Shown piece by piece: positions 26,687-36,446 of a stretch of DNA of 64,000 nucleotides. This DNA is from Sphaerochaeta pleomorpha str. Grapes. Lineage in GTDB: Bacteria; Spirochaetota; Spirochaetia; Sphaerochaetales; Sphaerochaetaceae. The notes under the pieces are model-generated. The model did not search any database and was not told the DNA's origin. It saw only the letters and a list, made by a program, of their open reading frames with translations. The stretch lies in NCBI RefSeq assembly GCF_000236685.1, contig NC_016633.1, positions 3,291,815-3,355,814 of the forward strand, written 5' to 3'. A program made the translations under genes and the position numbers. Every line of letters begins with the position of its first letter. Position 1 is the first letter of the stretch.

Positions 26687-27658
26687 ATGATTGGAGTGAT
26701 TGGTGAAGCGTTGATTGATTTTATCGGGACCAATGTGGAAGGTTCTTCCCATAATTTTGCCTCGTATATCGGAGGTTGTGGTCTCAATGCCGCAACGGCA
26801 GCCACCAGGGCCGGTTCCCCTGTGGGTTTTTTTGGCAAGCTCTCCAGCGATATGTTTGGTTTGAGAATACTTGACCACTTGGTTGACAATAAAGTCCTGT
26901 TTGATCCGGCACTCTGCAATTCACCCCTTCCTTCCATGATTGGTTTTGCCCAACTTGATGAACAGGGGAAAGCCAGCTATGCATTCTATAGTAAAAATAC
27001 CGCTCCCGTCTGCCTGAATTCCGAGGAACTGCTGGATTGCCTGTCAAATCACACAGACCTTAAAGTTTTGCATATCGGTTCCGTATCACTTGCCGTCAAG
27101 CCTGGCTGTGATGCCATTATCGATACTGTCGATTTTCTAAAGCCCCGTCCTGTGGTTTTTCTCGACCCCAATGTACGGCCTTCGGTTATCGAGGATTTTG
27201 AATCATACAAAACCCGCCTTTTTACTGCTTGTCGACTTGCTGACATTATTAAGCTAAGCGATGAGGACTTGTTGTTGCTGTACCCTGGTCTCGATGTAGA
27301 GACAGCTGCAAAAACCCTTTGTGCAGAGGTTTCTTCCCATGTAATCCTTACAAGGGGGAAACAGGGCAGCACATGGTTCAGTCCTGATAAGTTTACTGTC
27401 GATTCCCCTATCATCGATCTTCCTGTAGTCGATACGGTCGGTGCAGGCGATACGTTCAGTGGTTCGTTGCTTTCTTATCTCCATGAGCTCAATTGTTTTG
27501 GAGAGGACGGGAAAGAGCCGTCCTTGCAAAAGCTTGACAAGGCTATGATTACAGAGGCTATGCGGTTCGCCAATGCCGCTGCTTCGATAAACTGTTCCCG
27601 CAAGGGATGCAATCCTCCTTCAAGAAAGGAAGTGGAATCGTTACTGGCGTCTTTATAG
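26687..27658 (+). CDS. PfkB-family carbohydrate kinase (fructokinase-like)
   Basis: A 323-residue ribokinase/fructokinase-family protein: start IGVIGEALIDFIGTN, the glycine-rich GGCGLNAATAATRAGSPVGFFGKLS, and the C-terminal catalytic motif DTVGAGDTFSGSLLSYL. It phosphorylates a sugar at C6 with ATP; fructose is the best guess. Preceded by GGGAG. Confidence 0.85.
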   Translation: MIGVIGEALIDFIGTNVEGSSHNFASYIGGCGLNAATAATRAGSPVGFFGKLSSDMFGLRILDHLVDNKVLFDPALCNSPLPSMIGFAQLDEQGKASYAFYSKNTAPVCLNSEELLDCLSNHTDLKVLHIGSVSLAVKPGCDAIIDTVDFLKPRPVVFLDPNVRPSVIEDFESYKTRLFTACRLADIIKLSDEDLLLLYPGLDVETAAKTLCAEVSSHVILTRGKQGSTWFSPDKFTVDSPIIDLPVVDTVGAGDTFSGSLLSYLHELNCFGEDGKEPSLQKLDKAMITEAMRFANAAASINCSRKGCNPPSRKEVESLLASL

Positions 27659-27694
27659 TTGTCATCATCTGCTGTTTGGCTGTAGACTTGGTCT

Positions 27695-28987
27695 ATGCTC
27701 AAGGATTCAAGAAAACGGTTCATACAGGTTTTGGTAGTACTGACTGCCTTCGTTCTGGTTTGCATTGCATCTCTGTTGCTTTGGCGATGGACGAACGCAA
27801 TCCAAGTGAGTGCCAACCGCAAGGAATTGGAGAAAGTCCTTCACACCATCGTCAAAGACGAAGGTGAAGTAGGACTTCTCTCTATGGCCGGGGTTAGCGT
27901 AGATTCAATTTTCTATGGGGATGAGGGCATTACGCTCTTTGAGGGACAGCCAACCTCCTGGAGGTATACTGCCGATGAAAGACAAAGTATCAATGTCTAT
28001 GAGTCCACTAATAAAAGCGTAGTCCATATTACCTCAACAGTCGATGTACAGGTTACCTCCTTTATGGATGTGCTTCCTGCCCAGGGGACTGGCAGCGGCA
28101 TTATCTTGTCTTCCGAGGGCTATATACTTACCAATGCGCATGTGGTCGAAAAAGCGGCCAGTTTGAAGGTTAGCCTGTATGACCAGAGTTCCTATACTGC
28201 AAAGCTCATAGGTGTTGACAGCGAGGATGACCTTGCTGTGATCAAGATTTCCGTAGATAAGGATACTGATCTCATACCCATCACCCTGGGTACCAGCGAA
28301 GATTTGAGAATCGGACAGAAGGTCATTGCAATCGGAAATCCCTTCGGGTATGACCGTACCATGACCGTTGGGGTAGTCAGTGGGCTGAATCGTCCGGTAA
28401 AGACTGCGGAGGGGAAGGTAATCATGGATGCCATCCAGACCGACGCCTCGATTAACCCGGGAAATTCCGGGGGGCCTCTACTGAACAGCAGGGGTGAGGT
28501 TATCGGGATTAACTCATCGATTTATTCCATGAATGGAAGTTCCCAGGGTATTAACTTTGCCATTCCGATCGACACTGCGATTTCCATAATACCAGACCTT
28601 ATCAAACTCGGGAGAGTGAGCAGGGGGTGGCTCGATATTGTCCCTGTGCAGTTGACCCCGCAACTTTCATCCTATGCAAAACTTTCAGTCGATACAGGCA
28701 TCCTGGTGAGTCAGGTAGTGAGTGGGGGGTTGGCGGAAAAAGCAGGCCTGAAAGGCGGTAGCCAGATGGTTCAATATGGCTCGAGTGTGATTTATCTCGG
28801 AGGGGATGTCATTCGCGCAATCGACGGGAAACAGGTCAACGATCTCAATGACCTGTATCTTGCACTGCTTGATACGCATAGCGGGGATACAGTCAAGGTT
28901 CTGGTTAATCGTAAAGGTGAACAGAAGACCCTTGTCGTGCAATTAGTCGAACGAAGTGCCCAGAATGTAAGTGCACTTGTACGGTAG
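27695..28987 (+). CDS. HtrA/DegP-type serine protease with one PDZ domain
   Basis: A 430-residue envelope protease. An N-terminal signal anchor (VLVVLTAFVLVCIASLLLW) precedes the trypsin-fold domain with the catalytic triad His in TNAHVVEKA, Asp in EDDLAVIKI and Ser in NPGNSGGPLLN. One C-terminal PDZ domain is seen (DVIRAIDGKQVNDLNDLYLALLD). It degrades misfolded envelope proteins. uvrB follows by three bases. Confidence 0.92.
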   Translation: MLKDSRKRFIQVLVVLTAFVLVCIASLLLWRWTNAIQVSANRKELEKVLHTIVKDEGEVGLLSMAGVSVDSIFYGDEGITLFEGQPTSWRYTADERQSINVYESTNKSVVHITSTVDVQVTSFMDVLPAQGTGSGIILSSEGYILTNAHVVEKAASLKVSLYDQSSYTAKLIGVDSEDDLAVIKISVDKDTDLIPITLGTSEDLRIGQKVIAIGNPFGYDRTMTVGVVSGLNRPVKTAEGKVIMDAIQTDASINPGNSGGPLLNSRGEVIGINSSIYSMNGSSQGINFAIPIDTAISIIPDLIKLGRVSRGWLDIVPVQLTPQLSSYAKLSVDTGILVSQVVSGGLAEKAGLKGGSQMVQYGSSVIYLGGDVIRAIDGKQVNDLNDLYLALLDTHSGDTVKVLVNRKGEQKTLVVQLVERSAQNVSALVR

Positions 28988-28990
28988 GAT

Positions 28991-31063
28991 ATGATGAAAG
29001 AGAGTAAAGTTGACGGTACTTGGGGTGGCGAGACGATTGAAAACATCCATGGTGTTGTTTCCAATGAACAGAAACGGTTTGCCGTTGTAGCTCCGTATGA
29101 ACCTTCGGGTGACCAGGCGCAGGCAATCGAAAAACTCGCCGAGGGACTGCAGCAAGGCGACCGTTGCCAGACCCTTAAGGGGGTGACCGGAAGTGGCAAG
29201 ACCTATACGATGGCCAAAATCATTGAGAAGATTCAGCGCCCTACGTTGGTGTTGTCCCACAATAAAACGCTTGCTGCCCAGCTCTACCGGGAATTCAAAT
29301 CATTTTTCCCCGACAATGCAGTTGAATATTTTGTCTCGACCTATGACTACTACCAACCTGAAGCCTATGTCCCGGGAAGGGACCTGTATATTGAGAAAGC
29401 TACGGATATCAACCAGGAAATAGACAGGCTGAGATTATCTGCTTCTTTTTCACTCATGGAAAGGCGTGATGTCATCGTTGTTGCAACTGTCTCCTGTATT
29501 TTCGGACTAGCCAATCCAGTGTCAGTAAGGGATATGGTCCATACCTTTCGTGCAGGGGAAGCCTTCCATCATCATGATGTGCTCGACCAATTGGTCCGTA
29601 TGCAATATGAACGCAACGATATGATTCTCAAACGCGGAGCTTTCCGTGTCAAAGGTGATTTTCTTGAGATTTGTCCCTCCTACGTAGAGAACGCGGTACG
29701 TATCTCCATTGACTGGGATGAGATAGCCTCGATTCAATGGTTCGACCCAGTCTCAGGGGAGAAACAGGAAAAGGTAGAGAGTTTTACTTTGTACCCAGCC
29801 AAGCAGTTTGTCATGCCACAGGAAGAGATCAAGGCTGCAATCCAACGCATACGAAGCGAAATGGATGATCAGGTTGAATATTTCAATAGCCTGGGGAAAC
29901 CCCTTGAGGCAGAAAGGATCAAGACCAGGGTAGAATATGACTTGGAGATGCTCCAGGAAATTGGCTATTGTTCAGGTATCGAGAACTATTCCAGGCCCTT
30001 GAGTGATAGGAAGGCAGGAGAAAGGCCTGCTGTGTTGCTTGACTATTTCCCGCCTGATTTTGTTACGTTCATCGATGAATCCCATGTAACCCTGTCCCAG
30101 GTGGGGGCGATGTATGAAGGCGATCGGTCGAGAAAACTCAACCTAGTGAATTATGGGTTCCGTCTACCCTCTGCCCTCGACAACAGGCCTTTGAAAGCAG
30201 CGGAATTCAACGAGGTTGTCGGGCAACGGATTTTTGTTTCAGCCACTCCCGGCGCAGTTGAACTTGCTCAGAGTACCCAGATGGTGGAACAGGTTATCCG
30301 CCCCACCGGGTTGCTCGACCCTGAAATCGATGTACGTCCGACCGAAGGCCAGATGGAGAATCTGTATGGGGAAATACGCAAGACGATTGCAAAGAACCAG
30401 CGTGTTCTCATTACTACGCTGACGAAGCGTATGAGTGAGGACCTTACCGACTATTTTGCAGGTCTTGGCCTGAAGGTAAGGTACTTGCACTCGGAAATCG
30501 AAACCATTGAGCGGGTTGAGCTGCTCCGCGATCTTCGGCTCGGGGTGTTTGATGTACTGGTGGGTATCAACTTGTTGCGCGAAGGCTTGGACCTTCCTGA
30601 GGTTTCCCTCATCGCAATCCTTGATGCAGACAAAATAGGATTCCTTCGCTCGGCTACCTCCTTGATTCAGATAGTAGGACGTGCGGCACGTAACTCTGAT
30701 GGCCATGTCATTATGTATGCAGACAAAATGAGCAGTGCCATGGAACAGGCCATTATGGAAACAAATAGAAGACGTTCCATCCAGATGGCTTACAATACAG
30801 AGCATGGAATTACCCCTACTACCATCATCAAGGCTATCCACGACCTTATCCAACGGGAACAGGAAGATACCAGGCAGAACGAGAAGCAGGACCTTTCCAT
30901 TCTCAAGGGTGGGTTCAATATGCTCAATGCCAATGAACGTAAGAAATATATCAAGGCTCTGGAGAAGGAGATGTTGCAGGCAGCCAAGAATTTGGAATTT
31001 GAGCGTGCTGCGGTTATCCGTGATGAGATCGAGGTAGTCCGTAACGGTCAGTTCAATACCTAA
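28991..31063 (+). CDS. uvrB: Excinuclease ABC subunit B
   Basis: A 690-residue damage-recognition helicase of nucleotide excision repair. Walker A GVTGSGKTYT, beta-hairpin segment TYDYYQPEAYVP, DEAD-like FIDESHV, helicase motif DLPEVSLIAILDADKIGFLRS, GRAARN, and the C-terminal UvrC-binding UVR motif (KEMLQAAKNLEFERAAVIRDEI) are present. It starts ATG-ATG and lies downstream of the HtrA gene in the same direction. Its last 11 bases overlap the end of the convergent caspase-like gene. Confidence 0.96.
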   Translation: MMKESKVDGTWGGETIENIHGVVSNEQKRFAVVAPYEPSGDQAQAIEKLAEGLQQGDRCQTLKGVTGSGKTYTMAKIIEKIQRPTLVLSHNKTLAAQLYREFKSFFPDNAVEYFVSTYDYYQPEAYVPGRDLYIEKATDINQEIDRLRLSASFSLMERRDVIVVATVSCIFGLANPVSVRDMVHTFRAGEAFHHHDVLDQLVRMQYERNDMILKRGAFRVKGDFLEICPSYVENAVRISIDWDEIASIQWFDPVSGEKQEKVESFTLYPAKQFVMPQEEIKAAIQRIRSEMDDQVEYFNSLGKPLEAERIKTRVEYDLEMLQEIGYCSGIENYSRPLSDRKAGERPAVLLDYFPPDFVTFIDESHVTLSQVGAMYEGDRSRKLNLVNYGFRLPSALDNRPLKAAEFNEVVGQRIFVSATPGAVELAQSTQMVEQVIRPTGLLDPEIDVRPTEGQMENLYGEIRKTIAKNQRVLITTLTKRMSEDLTDYFAGLGLKVRYLHSEIETIERVELLRDLRLGVFDVLVGINLLREGLDLPEVSLIAILDADKIGFLRSATSLIQIVGRAARNSDGHVIMYADKMSSAMEQAIMETNRRRSIQMAYNTEHGITPTTIIKAIHDLIQREQEDTRQNEKQDLSILKGGFNMLNANERKKYIKALEKEMLQAAKNLEFERAAVIRDEIEVVRNGQFNT

Positions 31064-32036
31064 ACAGTACCAAGTCCCTGCTTCCGCCAGTGAGTACAGG
31101 GTGTTGGTACTGGTAATGGAACGACCCTTTGGTAGGTATTTGTTGGTGACTATGGATATAGCTGTAGAGATTGTCTGCCGAAACCTTTCCTTTTTGCCCT
31201 GCTGGGGGGACCATGTCGCCCATGTTCCCTGTCTGCTCATTCCAACCTAGGCCTTGCAACAGGGCTTCTGTGAAATAGCCATGTGGATGCATGCTGTCTT
31301 TCGGTTCCTTGCTGGTATTGTCCTTTGTCGTTGCGGCTAGGACAAATACTGAAGCAGGGTTCTTGCCTGGTGCAAAGAATTTCCTAAAAGCGTCATCAAG
31401 GTATTCGTCTTTTTCTATCAATGAAATCGAGGTTTCGCTTTCCTGTACGAAACATCCACAGTAACAACTATCGAGTATCAACAGTTTTGCCCCTGCAAGT
31501 GTTTGTAGCGAAGAGAGCAACGTGTTGACAGTGAGCAGGCATTCGCTGTCAACTGTTCCGTCTTCCTTGAAGATTGAGCCTAGGGGATTTGTCGGGGCTA
31601 CTACCAGAGACCCGTCATCATACCCATGTCCGCTATAGTAACATATGGTAAGGTCCTCAGGTTTCAGAATACCGGAAAGAGAAGCAAGCTTGTTCAGTAT
31701 ATGTTCTTTTGTAGGCAACGAAGGATCTTCAACGGGGTCGTACGCATAGAGAGGCCTGTATGATTCTTCTGGAAGCAATGGTCCTCCCTCCTGGACAAGC
31801 GAGTATCCAAGGAAAGATTTACCTGAAAGATTGCAGGCTGCTTCAAAGGCTTGTCGTATCTCGCGCTCGTCATTTAGGGTCCCGTTCAGGTAATTTACAT
31901 TGGTTCCGCGGTAATTGAGACCAATGCTGACAAGGTGCATTGTTCCTTTTGGGGGTGCTTCCCTGGCAAGCTCGCAACTGCAGGATAGGACAGAAACCAT
32001 AAGGAACACAGCAAAGAAGTATCTGTTTCTGCCCAT
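31053..32036 (-). CDS. Caspase-like (peptidase C14) lipoprotein, copy 1
   Basis: A 327-residue exported protein with lipoprotein-like start (VLSCSC, Cys19 or Cys21). A caspase-fold domain (from ~33) has the catalytic dyad His137 in YYSGHGYDDG and Cys191 in LILDSCYCGCF. The substrate-side region begins SIGLNYRGTNVNYLNGTLNDEREI, as in metacaspase-like C14 proteins. Copy 2 upstream shares the same design, so they arose by tandem duplication. The predicted site of action is the cell surface or periplasm, unlike most bacterial metacaspases that are cytoplasmic. Targets are unknown. Confidence 0.88.
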   Translation of the reverse strand: MGRNRYFFAVFLMVSVLSCSCELAREAPPKGTMHLVSIGLNYRGTNVNYLNGTLNDEREIRQAFEAACNLSGKSFLGYSLVQEGGPLLPEESYRPLYAYDPVEDPSLPTKEHILNKLASLSGILKPEDLTICYYSGHGYDDGSLVVAPTNPLGSIFKEDGTVDSECLLTVNTLLSSLQTLAGAKLLILDSCYCGCFVQESETSISLIEKDEYLDDAFRKFFAPGKNPASVFVLAATTKDNTSKEPKDSMHPHGYFTEALLQGLGWNEQTGNMGDMVPPAGQKGKVSADNLYSYIHSHQQIPTKGSFHYQYQHPVLTGGSRDLVLFRY

Positions 32037-32086
32037 CCAAGCCCTCCTGGAAGAGAAAGGCAGGGAAGGGGAGTAATCACTTCAGA

Positions 32087-33079
32087 TCAGAAATTGAACA
32101 GGACCATATCCATTGCACCGCCGTTAGTCATGGGGTGCTGGTGGGAGAGGTAAAGTTTATTTGATGAAATCAATTGATGTTTCAAAACGTATGCATACAG
32201 GCTGTCGACAGTAACAACTGAATTTCTTGCAGCAGGAGGTATGCCGTCGATAATAACCGAGGATAGGTCAGTATTGTGTGACCTGGGCCAGCCCAATGCA
32301 TCCAAGAGTGCATAGGTGAAATACCCATGGTTATGGTCGGCCTCATCAAAATAGTCTTCATACGATTTTGTGTTATTTGCACTTGCACTCAAGACATACA
32401 GATTCGACAAATCATAGGATTCATCAGAGAAGAATTTTGCATAAAAATTATAATCTGAATAAACGGTACTGAGAGAAGTGGAACTTTCCGCTACATGTTG
32501 ACCACTGTAGCAACTATCTATAAGCAAGAGTTTCTTACCTGGAATCTTCTCCATTGCATCAAGCAATTCTTTCACAGTGAAACGGCAATCATCATAAATA
32601 TTCGATGAACCATCGAATATGGAACCATCAGCCCTCGGAGGGGCAACGATTAGGGCCCCCTCATCATCCCCATGACCGCTATAGGTGAAAATGGTAAGAT
32701 CATTATCATTTACGTCTTTCAATTCTGAAAGTATTTCGATGATTTTTGATTTTGTCGGTAAATCAACATCACTTATAGAGTCATAGTCGTATTGTGCTCT
32801 TTTATAATAAGTTTCCTCAGAAATAAGGACTCCCCCATCTTGGATCAATAAGCTAAAAGTACCATTCCTCTCTATATTGGAACTGACTTTTTTTAGCACT
32901 TCTTGGAGTTCGCGTGCATCATTAAGGGTTCCCTGAAGATAGTTGGCATTAGTTCCATGATAATTTAATCCAACTGAGACAACATGAACATTCCCCTTAC
33001 TTGGTTCGTCAGTGAAGAACTCACAGCTTGTGAATAAAAGCAGGGGAAGCAACAGCAAGAGGATGTATCGTTTTTTCAT
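32087..33079 (-). CDS. Caspase-like (peptidase C14) lipoprotein, copy 2
   Basis: A 330-residue homologue of copy 1 with a clean lipoprotein signal (LLLFTSC, Cys19) and intact dyad His136 in YSGHGDDEG and Cys190 in LLIDSCYSGQH. The C-terminus HPMTNGGAMDMVLF parallels HPVLTGGSRDLVLF in copy 1. It is translationally coupled to the barrel gene upstream (ATGA overlap 33076-33079) and lies ~50 bases from copy 1. Confidence 0.9.
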   Translation of the reverse strand: MKKRYILLLLLPLLLFTSCEFFTDEPSKGNVHVVSVGLNYHGTNANYLQGTLNDARELQEVLKKVSSNIERNGTFSLLIQDGGVLISEETYYKRAQYDYDSISDVDLPTKSKIIEILSELKDVNDNDLTIFTYSGHGDDEGALIVAPPRADGSIFDGSSNIYDDCRFTVKELLDAMEKIPGKKLLLIDSCYSGQHVAESSTSLSTVYSDYNFYAKFFSDESYDLSNLYVLSASANNTKSYEDYFDEADHNHGYFTYALLDALGWPRSHNTDLSSVIIDGIPPAARNSVVTVDSLYAYVLKHQLISSNKLYLSHQHPMTNGGAMDMVLFNF

Positions 33080-33648
33080 AGTACTTCCTCCTTGTCCTTG
33101 GATCCGAGTGGGAAATAGCTATAGCGTAACCCAATTCCTACCGTAGGGGCTGTAATTTCTTTTCGTAGATGTACAGTAACGGGAAGGGTCAAGTCCAGAT
33201 GGTAGCGTGGATTCTCTACAAGGGTAAACTGAGGGCCCACCCCAATTGTAAAGGAGGCGAAGGCTTCCTCAATCTTGTCATAGTAATTTATTTCAGTTCC
33301 ACCGTCTAAAAATATGCCGAATTTTGGGTTCAATTGATAGGAAAGGCGTAATGCCATACCTAATTCCCAAAAACCGCGGGCAATATAATTCCCAAACACT
33401 ATTGAGTCGCCGACATGTAGGATTTTGACATCAAGACTTGCATTTCCCTCACCGAATGAGAACCCAATGGGACTTACGGAAATGCCATAGGCATAGCTTG
33501 ACCGGAAAGGCAGCTCATCTTCAAAATGCGGGACAGACATATAGTAGGAATTGGTAACTCCGAGTGCATACGTATATCCCACTTTCGCAAAGAGTGGAGA
33601 AACCATCAAAGTAACCAGTAGTAAGGCGAAAACTCTTTTACTCTTCAT
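33076..33648 (-). CDS. Small outer-membrane beta-barrel-like protein
   Basis: About 190 residues from the ATG at 33648, which gives a signal peptide (VFALLLVTLMVSPLFA) and has GGGAAA upstream. The mature part has alternating hydrophobic/aromatic strands (YAYGISVSPIGFSFGEGNASLDVKIL, FWELGMALRLSYQLNPKFGIFLDGGTEIN) ending YSYFPLGSK, typical of an 8-strand barrel. It overlaps copy 2 of the caspase-like pair by four bases, so the products may act together. Function unknown. Confidence 0.7.
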   Translation of the reverse strand: MKSKRVFALLLVTLMVSPLFAKVGYTYALGVTNSYYMSVPHFEDELPFRSSYAYGISVSPIGFSFGEGNASLDVKILHVGDSIVFGNYIARGFWELGMALRLSYQLNPKFGIFLDGGTEINYYDKIEEAFASFTIGVGPQFTLVENPRYHLDLTLPVTVHLRKEITAPTVGIGLRYSYFPLGSKDKEEVL

Positions 33649-33679
33649 TTTCCCAGTATACCGTTTTACCAGAAAAATT

Positions 33680-34768
33680 CTATTCCCCAACCTTGGTACT
33701 TAGGTTTCCTACGTTCTTTCCCTGCATAAATACTTTGATATCAGCATTTATTATCCCAAGCCGTACATGGGTACCCCTTGGTTTCCTTTGGGTATTCACT
33801 TTGATAGTGTGCCCTTCCCAAAGGCAGGAAAGTCGGTAATGGGTGCCGGAAAACTCGCAGTTCCCCACTATTGCATCGCTAAACGCAAGGTGGGGGAGGA
33901 ATGCAGGCAAAGGCAAAGACTCGTCATCTTGGACCAGTACATTCTCAGGCCGGAAGAAAAGCAATTGGCTGCTTTCATCTTGGTCGGTAGTCTCTTCCCC
34001 CGATACTTTGTATTCTGGCATGCATTTTGCGAGCACACCATAGGGCAAAAGATTGCCTTCCCCCATAAAGGTTGCAACAAACAAAGAGGAAGGATTTCGA
34101 TAAATCTCCTCTCCGCTTCCCATCTGTTCGATTTTTCCTTCGCTCATCACGATTATCCTGTCTGCAATCGCCATGGCCTCTTCCTGGTCATGGGTTACAT
34201 AGAGGGTTGTCACCCCCGTCTCATCATGGATTCTCCTGATCTCATCGCGGAGGTGCTTCCGCAATTTTGCATCGAGTGCGGAAAGCGGTTCGTCGAGTAA
34301 TAAAAGCTTTGGCTGGGAAGCCAAGGCCCTTGCAAGGGCAACCCTCTGCCGTTCCCCTCCAGAAAGTTCCTGGGGTTTTCTTTTCTGGTACGCAGAGAGG
34401 GCAACCAGATTGAGCAAGGCAGCAGTCTTTTCCCTTCTTTCCATTTTCTTGATTTTTCTCAGTTTCATCGGGTAGGAAATATTCTGCTCAACGCTCATAT
34501 GTGGGAACAATGCATAGTCTTGGAAAACCATCGCAATTTCCCGTTGGTTTACCGCTGCCTGGGTAATGTCAGTCCCATTGAGAAGCACCGACCCCTCATC
34601 GATTTGTATGAGACCGGTAATCAACTGGAGCGTTGTACTCTTCCCGCAACCTGAGGGGCCGATGATGCACACCAATTCCCCTTCCTCGATTGAGAAAGAA
34701 ACATCAAGCTTGAAATCCGGATATGATGCCTTCAAAGAGCAGAAAAGACCACTACCGTCCATTGCCAT
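33680..34768 (-). CDS. thiQ: Thiamine ABC transporter ATP-binding protein (ThiQ-like, with TOBE domain)
   Basis: A 362-residue single ATPase: Walker A GPSGCGKST, Q-loop FQDYALF, signature LSGGERQRVALARAL, Walker B LLLLDEPLSALD, H-loop YVTHDQEEAMA. Residues ~240-360 form a TOBE-like substrate-regulatory extension, as in PotA and FbpC. Thiamine is assigned from the upstream riboswitch and TbpA-like binding protein. It overlaps the permease stop by ~17 bases. Confidence 0.85.
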   Translation of the reverse strand: MAMDGSGLFCSLKASYPDFKLDVSFSIEEGELVCIIGPSGCGKSTTLQLITGLIQIDEGSVLLNGTDITQAAVNQREIAMVFQDYALFPHMSVEQNISYPMKLRKIKKMERREKTAALLNLVALSAYQKRKPQELSGGERQRVALARALASQPKLLLLDEPLSALDAKLRKHLRDEIRRIHDETGVTTLYVTHDQEEAMAIADRIIVMSEGKIEQMGSGEEIYRNPSSLFVATFMGEGNLLPYGVLAKCMPEYKVSGEETTDQDESSQLLFFRPENVLVQDDESLPLPAFLPHLAFSDAIVGNCEFSGTHYRLSCLWEGHTIKVNTQRKPRGTHVRLGIINADIKVFMQGKNVGNLSTKVGE

Positions 34769-36446
34769 CCCCTTTTGCCAGTTCGCTGATGGAAAACACT
34801 ATAGCACAAACAAGGATAAGCACAGAACCCAAAGCGCAAGCTCCCTGGTAATTGTAGGAACCTATCAAGCGGTACATCACAATAGGTAACGTGACAATTG
34901 AGCTGTTTGCCAAGGTTAGCGTGGCATTTATTTCTCCCATGCTCAAGGCAAAGGCAAAAATTCCCCCGGTAAGCATCGCCCCCTTGAGAAGGGGTACCTC
35001 AATGCTGAAAAATGTCTTCATCGGACTTGCCCCCAAAGTAAGTGCGCTTTGCATATAGGAGTTGGGGATTTTCCTATATTCAGGAAGAATAGTACGTAAA
35101 GCGAAGGGGATGGCAATGACCATATGGGCAAGTACGACCAGTGTATAACCGATTCCATTACCGCCCTTGATATGGCTAGAGATAATATAATAGCCAAGCC
35201 CGATAATTACGGAACTGACCGTCATGGGAAGCATGCCGAACAATTCCAAAGTCGATGAGAGTTTGCTCTTCCTCCTGATAGCAGTAGAGAGAGTCAGTGC
35301 AACAGGGACGGTAACCAAAGCAACGACAGTTGCGATGCCAAGGCTGTTTTGAAGTGCCTCGAGTGCAGATCCCATATGACCGGTTCCCCGTTCGATTGCA
35401 AACAGCTGACGGTACCATTTCAAGGAAAAACTTTCGGCCCCGGACCGTGTTGCGGAGGACATGAATGATCGGACCAGAATGGAAACGATAGGACCCAAAA
35501 CAAAGACCAGGCTGAAAAGGGAATAGAGAACAGCCAAAACTTTTCCGAGCAGGGTGGCAGGTTTCTTTTCCAAAATTCGGTGCGTCGTAGTATAGGATTC
35601 TGCCTTAGCCAGGGATTTCTGGGTGGCATTGTACCAGATGAGGATAACCGAGGTGACCACAATCGAGAAAAGCGCCATCGCCGCGGCAGCTCCAGTGTCC
35701 ATCGACATACGGGCCAGCCGATAGATTTCTACTTCCATGGTAGTGAATTGGGGCCCTCCGCCCAAGACCATGATGATGGCGAAGCTATTGAAACAGAAAA
35801 GGAAAACCAAACTGGCCGAGGATAGGATTGCAGGCAAGAGCCTGGGCAATGTAATAGTCCTAAATGTTTTTGCCTTGCCTGCCCCCAAAGTCCAGGCAGC
35901 CATCTCGCAGTGCATGTCCATGTGTTCCCAGTAGGATGAAACCAGATTCATGATGATGGGGAAGTTGAAAAACGTATGGGCAAGTATAATTGCAGAGAAG
36001 GAATAGAGAATTTTCAAGGGAGGTTCCTTCAGGTTGAACACTGCCATGAGGGCACGGTTGAGAAACCCGTTATTACCGAAGAAAATGACAAACCCGAGAA
36101 CAACTAGAATCGAGGGGATGACAAACGGTACGGTACTGATAGCCTTTACCATCCGCTTTCCCCTAAACGAGTAGTTTGCCAGCAGATATGCACCGGGAAG
36201 CCCGAACAGTAGGGAGGCAAGCGTGCTTATTGTTGCCTGAAACAAGGTGAAGAGCATAATACGAATCGTATAGGCACTGGTAAAGGTCTTAACGATACGG
36301 GAAAAGGTGAAGGCACCTTCCTTGAGGAAGGCGCCTGAAAGAGTAAAACAGAGTGGAATTAGAAACAACAAGAGCAGTATGGCAGAGCCAGGAATTGGCA
36401 TTGCCCTATATAGCCCTTGGAATTCTTTTTTGCCCTGTTTTGTCAT
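34752..36446 (-). CDS. thiP: Thiamine ABC transporter permease (fused double domain)
   Basis: A 564-residue permease carrying two tandem six-helix domains. Each has a binding-protein-dependent permease EAA-like loop (EMAAWTLGAGKAKTFRTITLPRL and SALTLGASPMKTFFSIEVPLL). The layout is that of ThiP/FbpB fused permeases. The ATG at 36446 overlaps the binding-protein stop as ATGA; an earlier in-frame start at 36467 would overlap by 25 bases. Confidence 0.88.
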   Translation of the reverse strand: MTKQGKKEFQGLYRAMPIPGSAILLLLFLIPLCFTLSGAFLKEGAFTFSRIVKTFTSAYTIRIMLFTLFQATISTLASLLFGLPGAYLLANYSFRGKRMVKAISTVPFVIPSILVVLGFVIFFGNNGFLNRALMAVFNLKEPPLKILYSFSAIILAHTFFNFPIIMNLVSSYWEHMDMHCEMAAWTLGAGKAKTFRTITLPRLLPAILSSASLVFLFCFNSFAIIMVLGGGPQFTTMEVEIYRLARMSMDTGAAAAMALFSIVVTSVILIWYNATQKSLAKAESYTTTHRILEKKPATLLGKVLAVLYSLFSLVFVLGPIVSILVRSFMSSATRSGAESFSLKWYRQLFAIERGTGHMGSALEALQNSLGIATVVALVTVPVALTLSTAIRRKSKLSSTLELFGMLPMTVSSVIIGLGYYIISSHIKGGNGIGYTLVVLAHMVIAIPFALRTILPEYRKIPNSYMQSALTLGASPMKTFFSIEVPLLKGAMLTGGIFAFALSMGEINATLTLANSSIVTLPIVMYRLIGSYNYQGACALGSVLILVCAIVFSISELAKGDGNGR

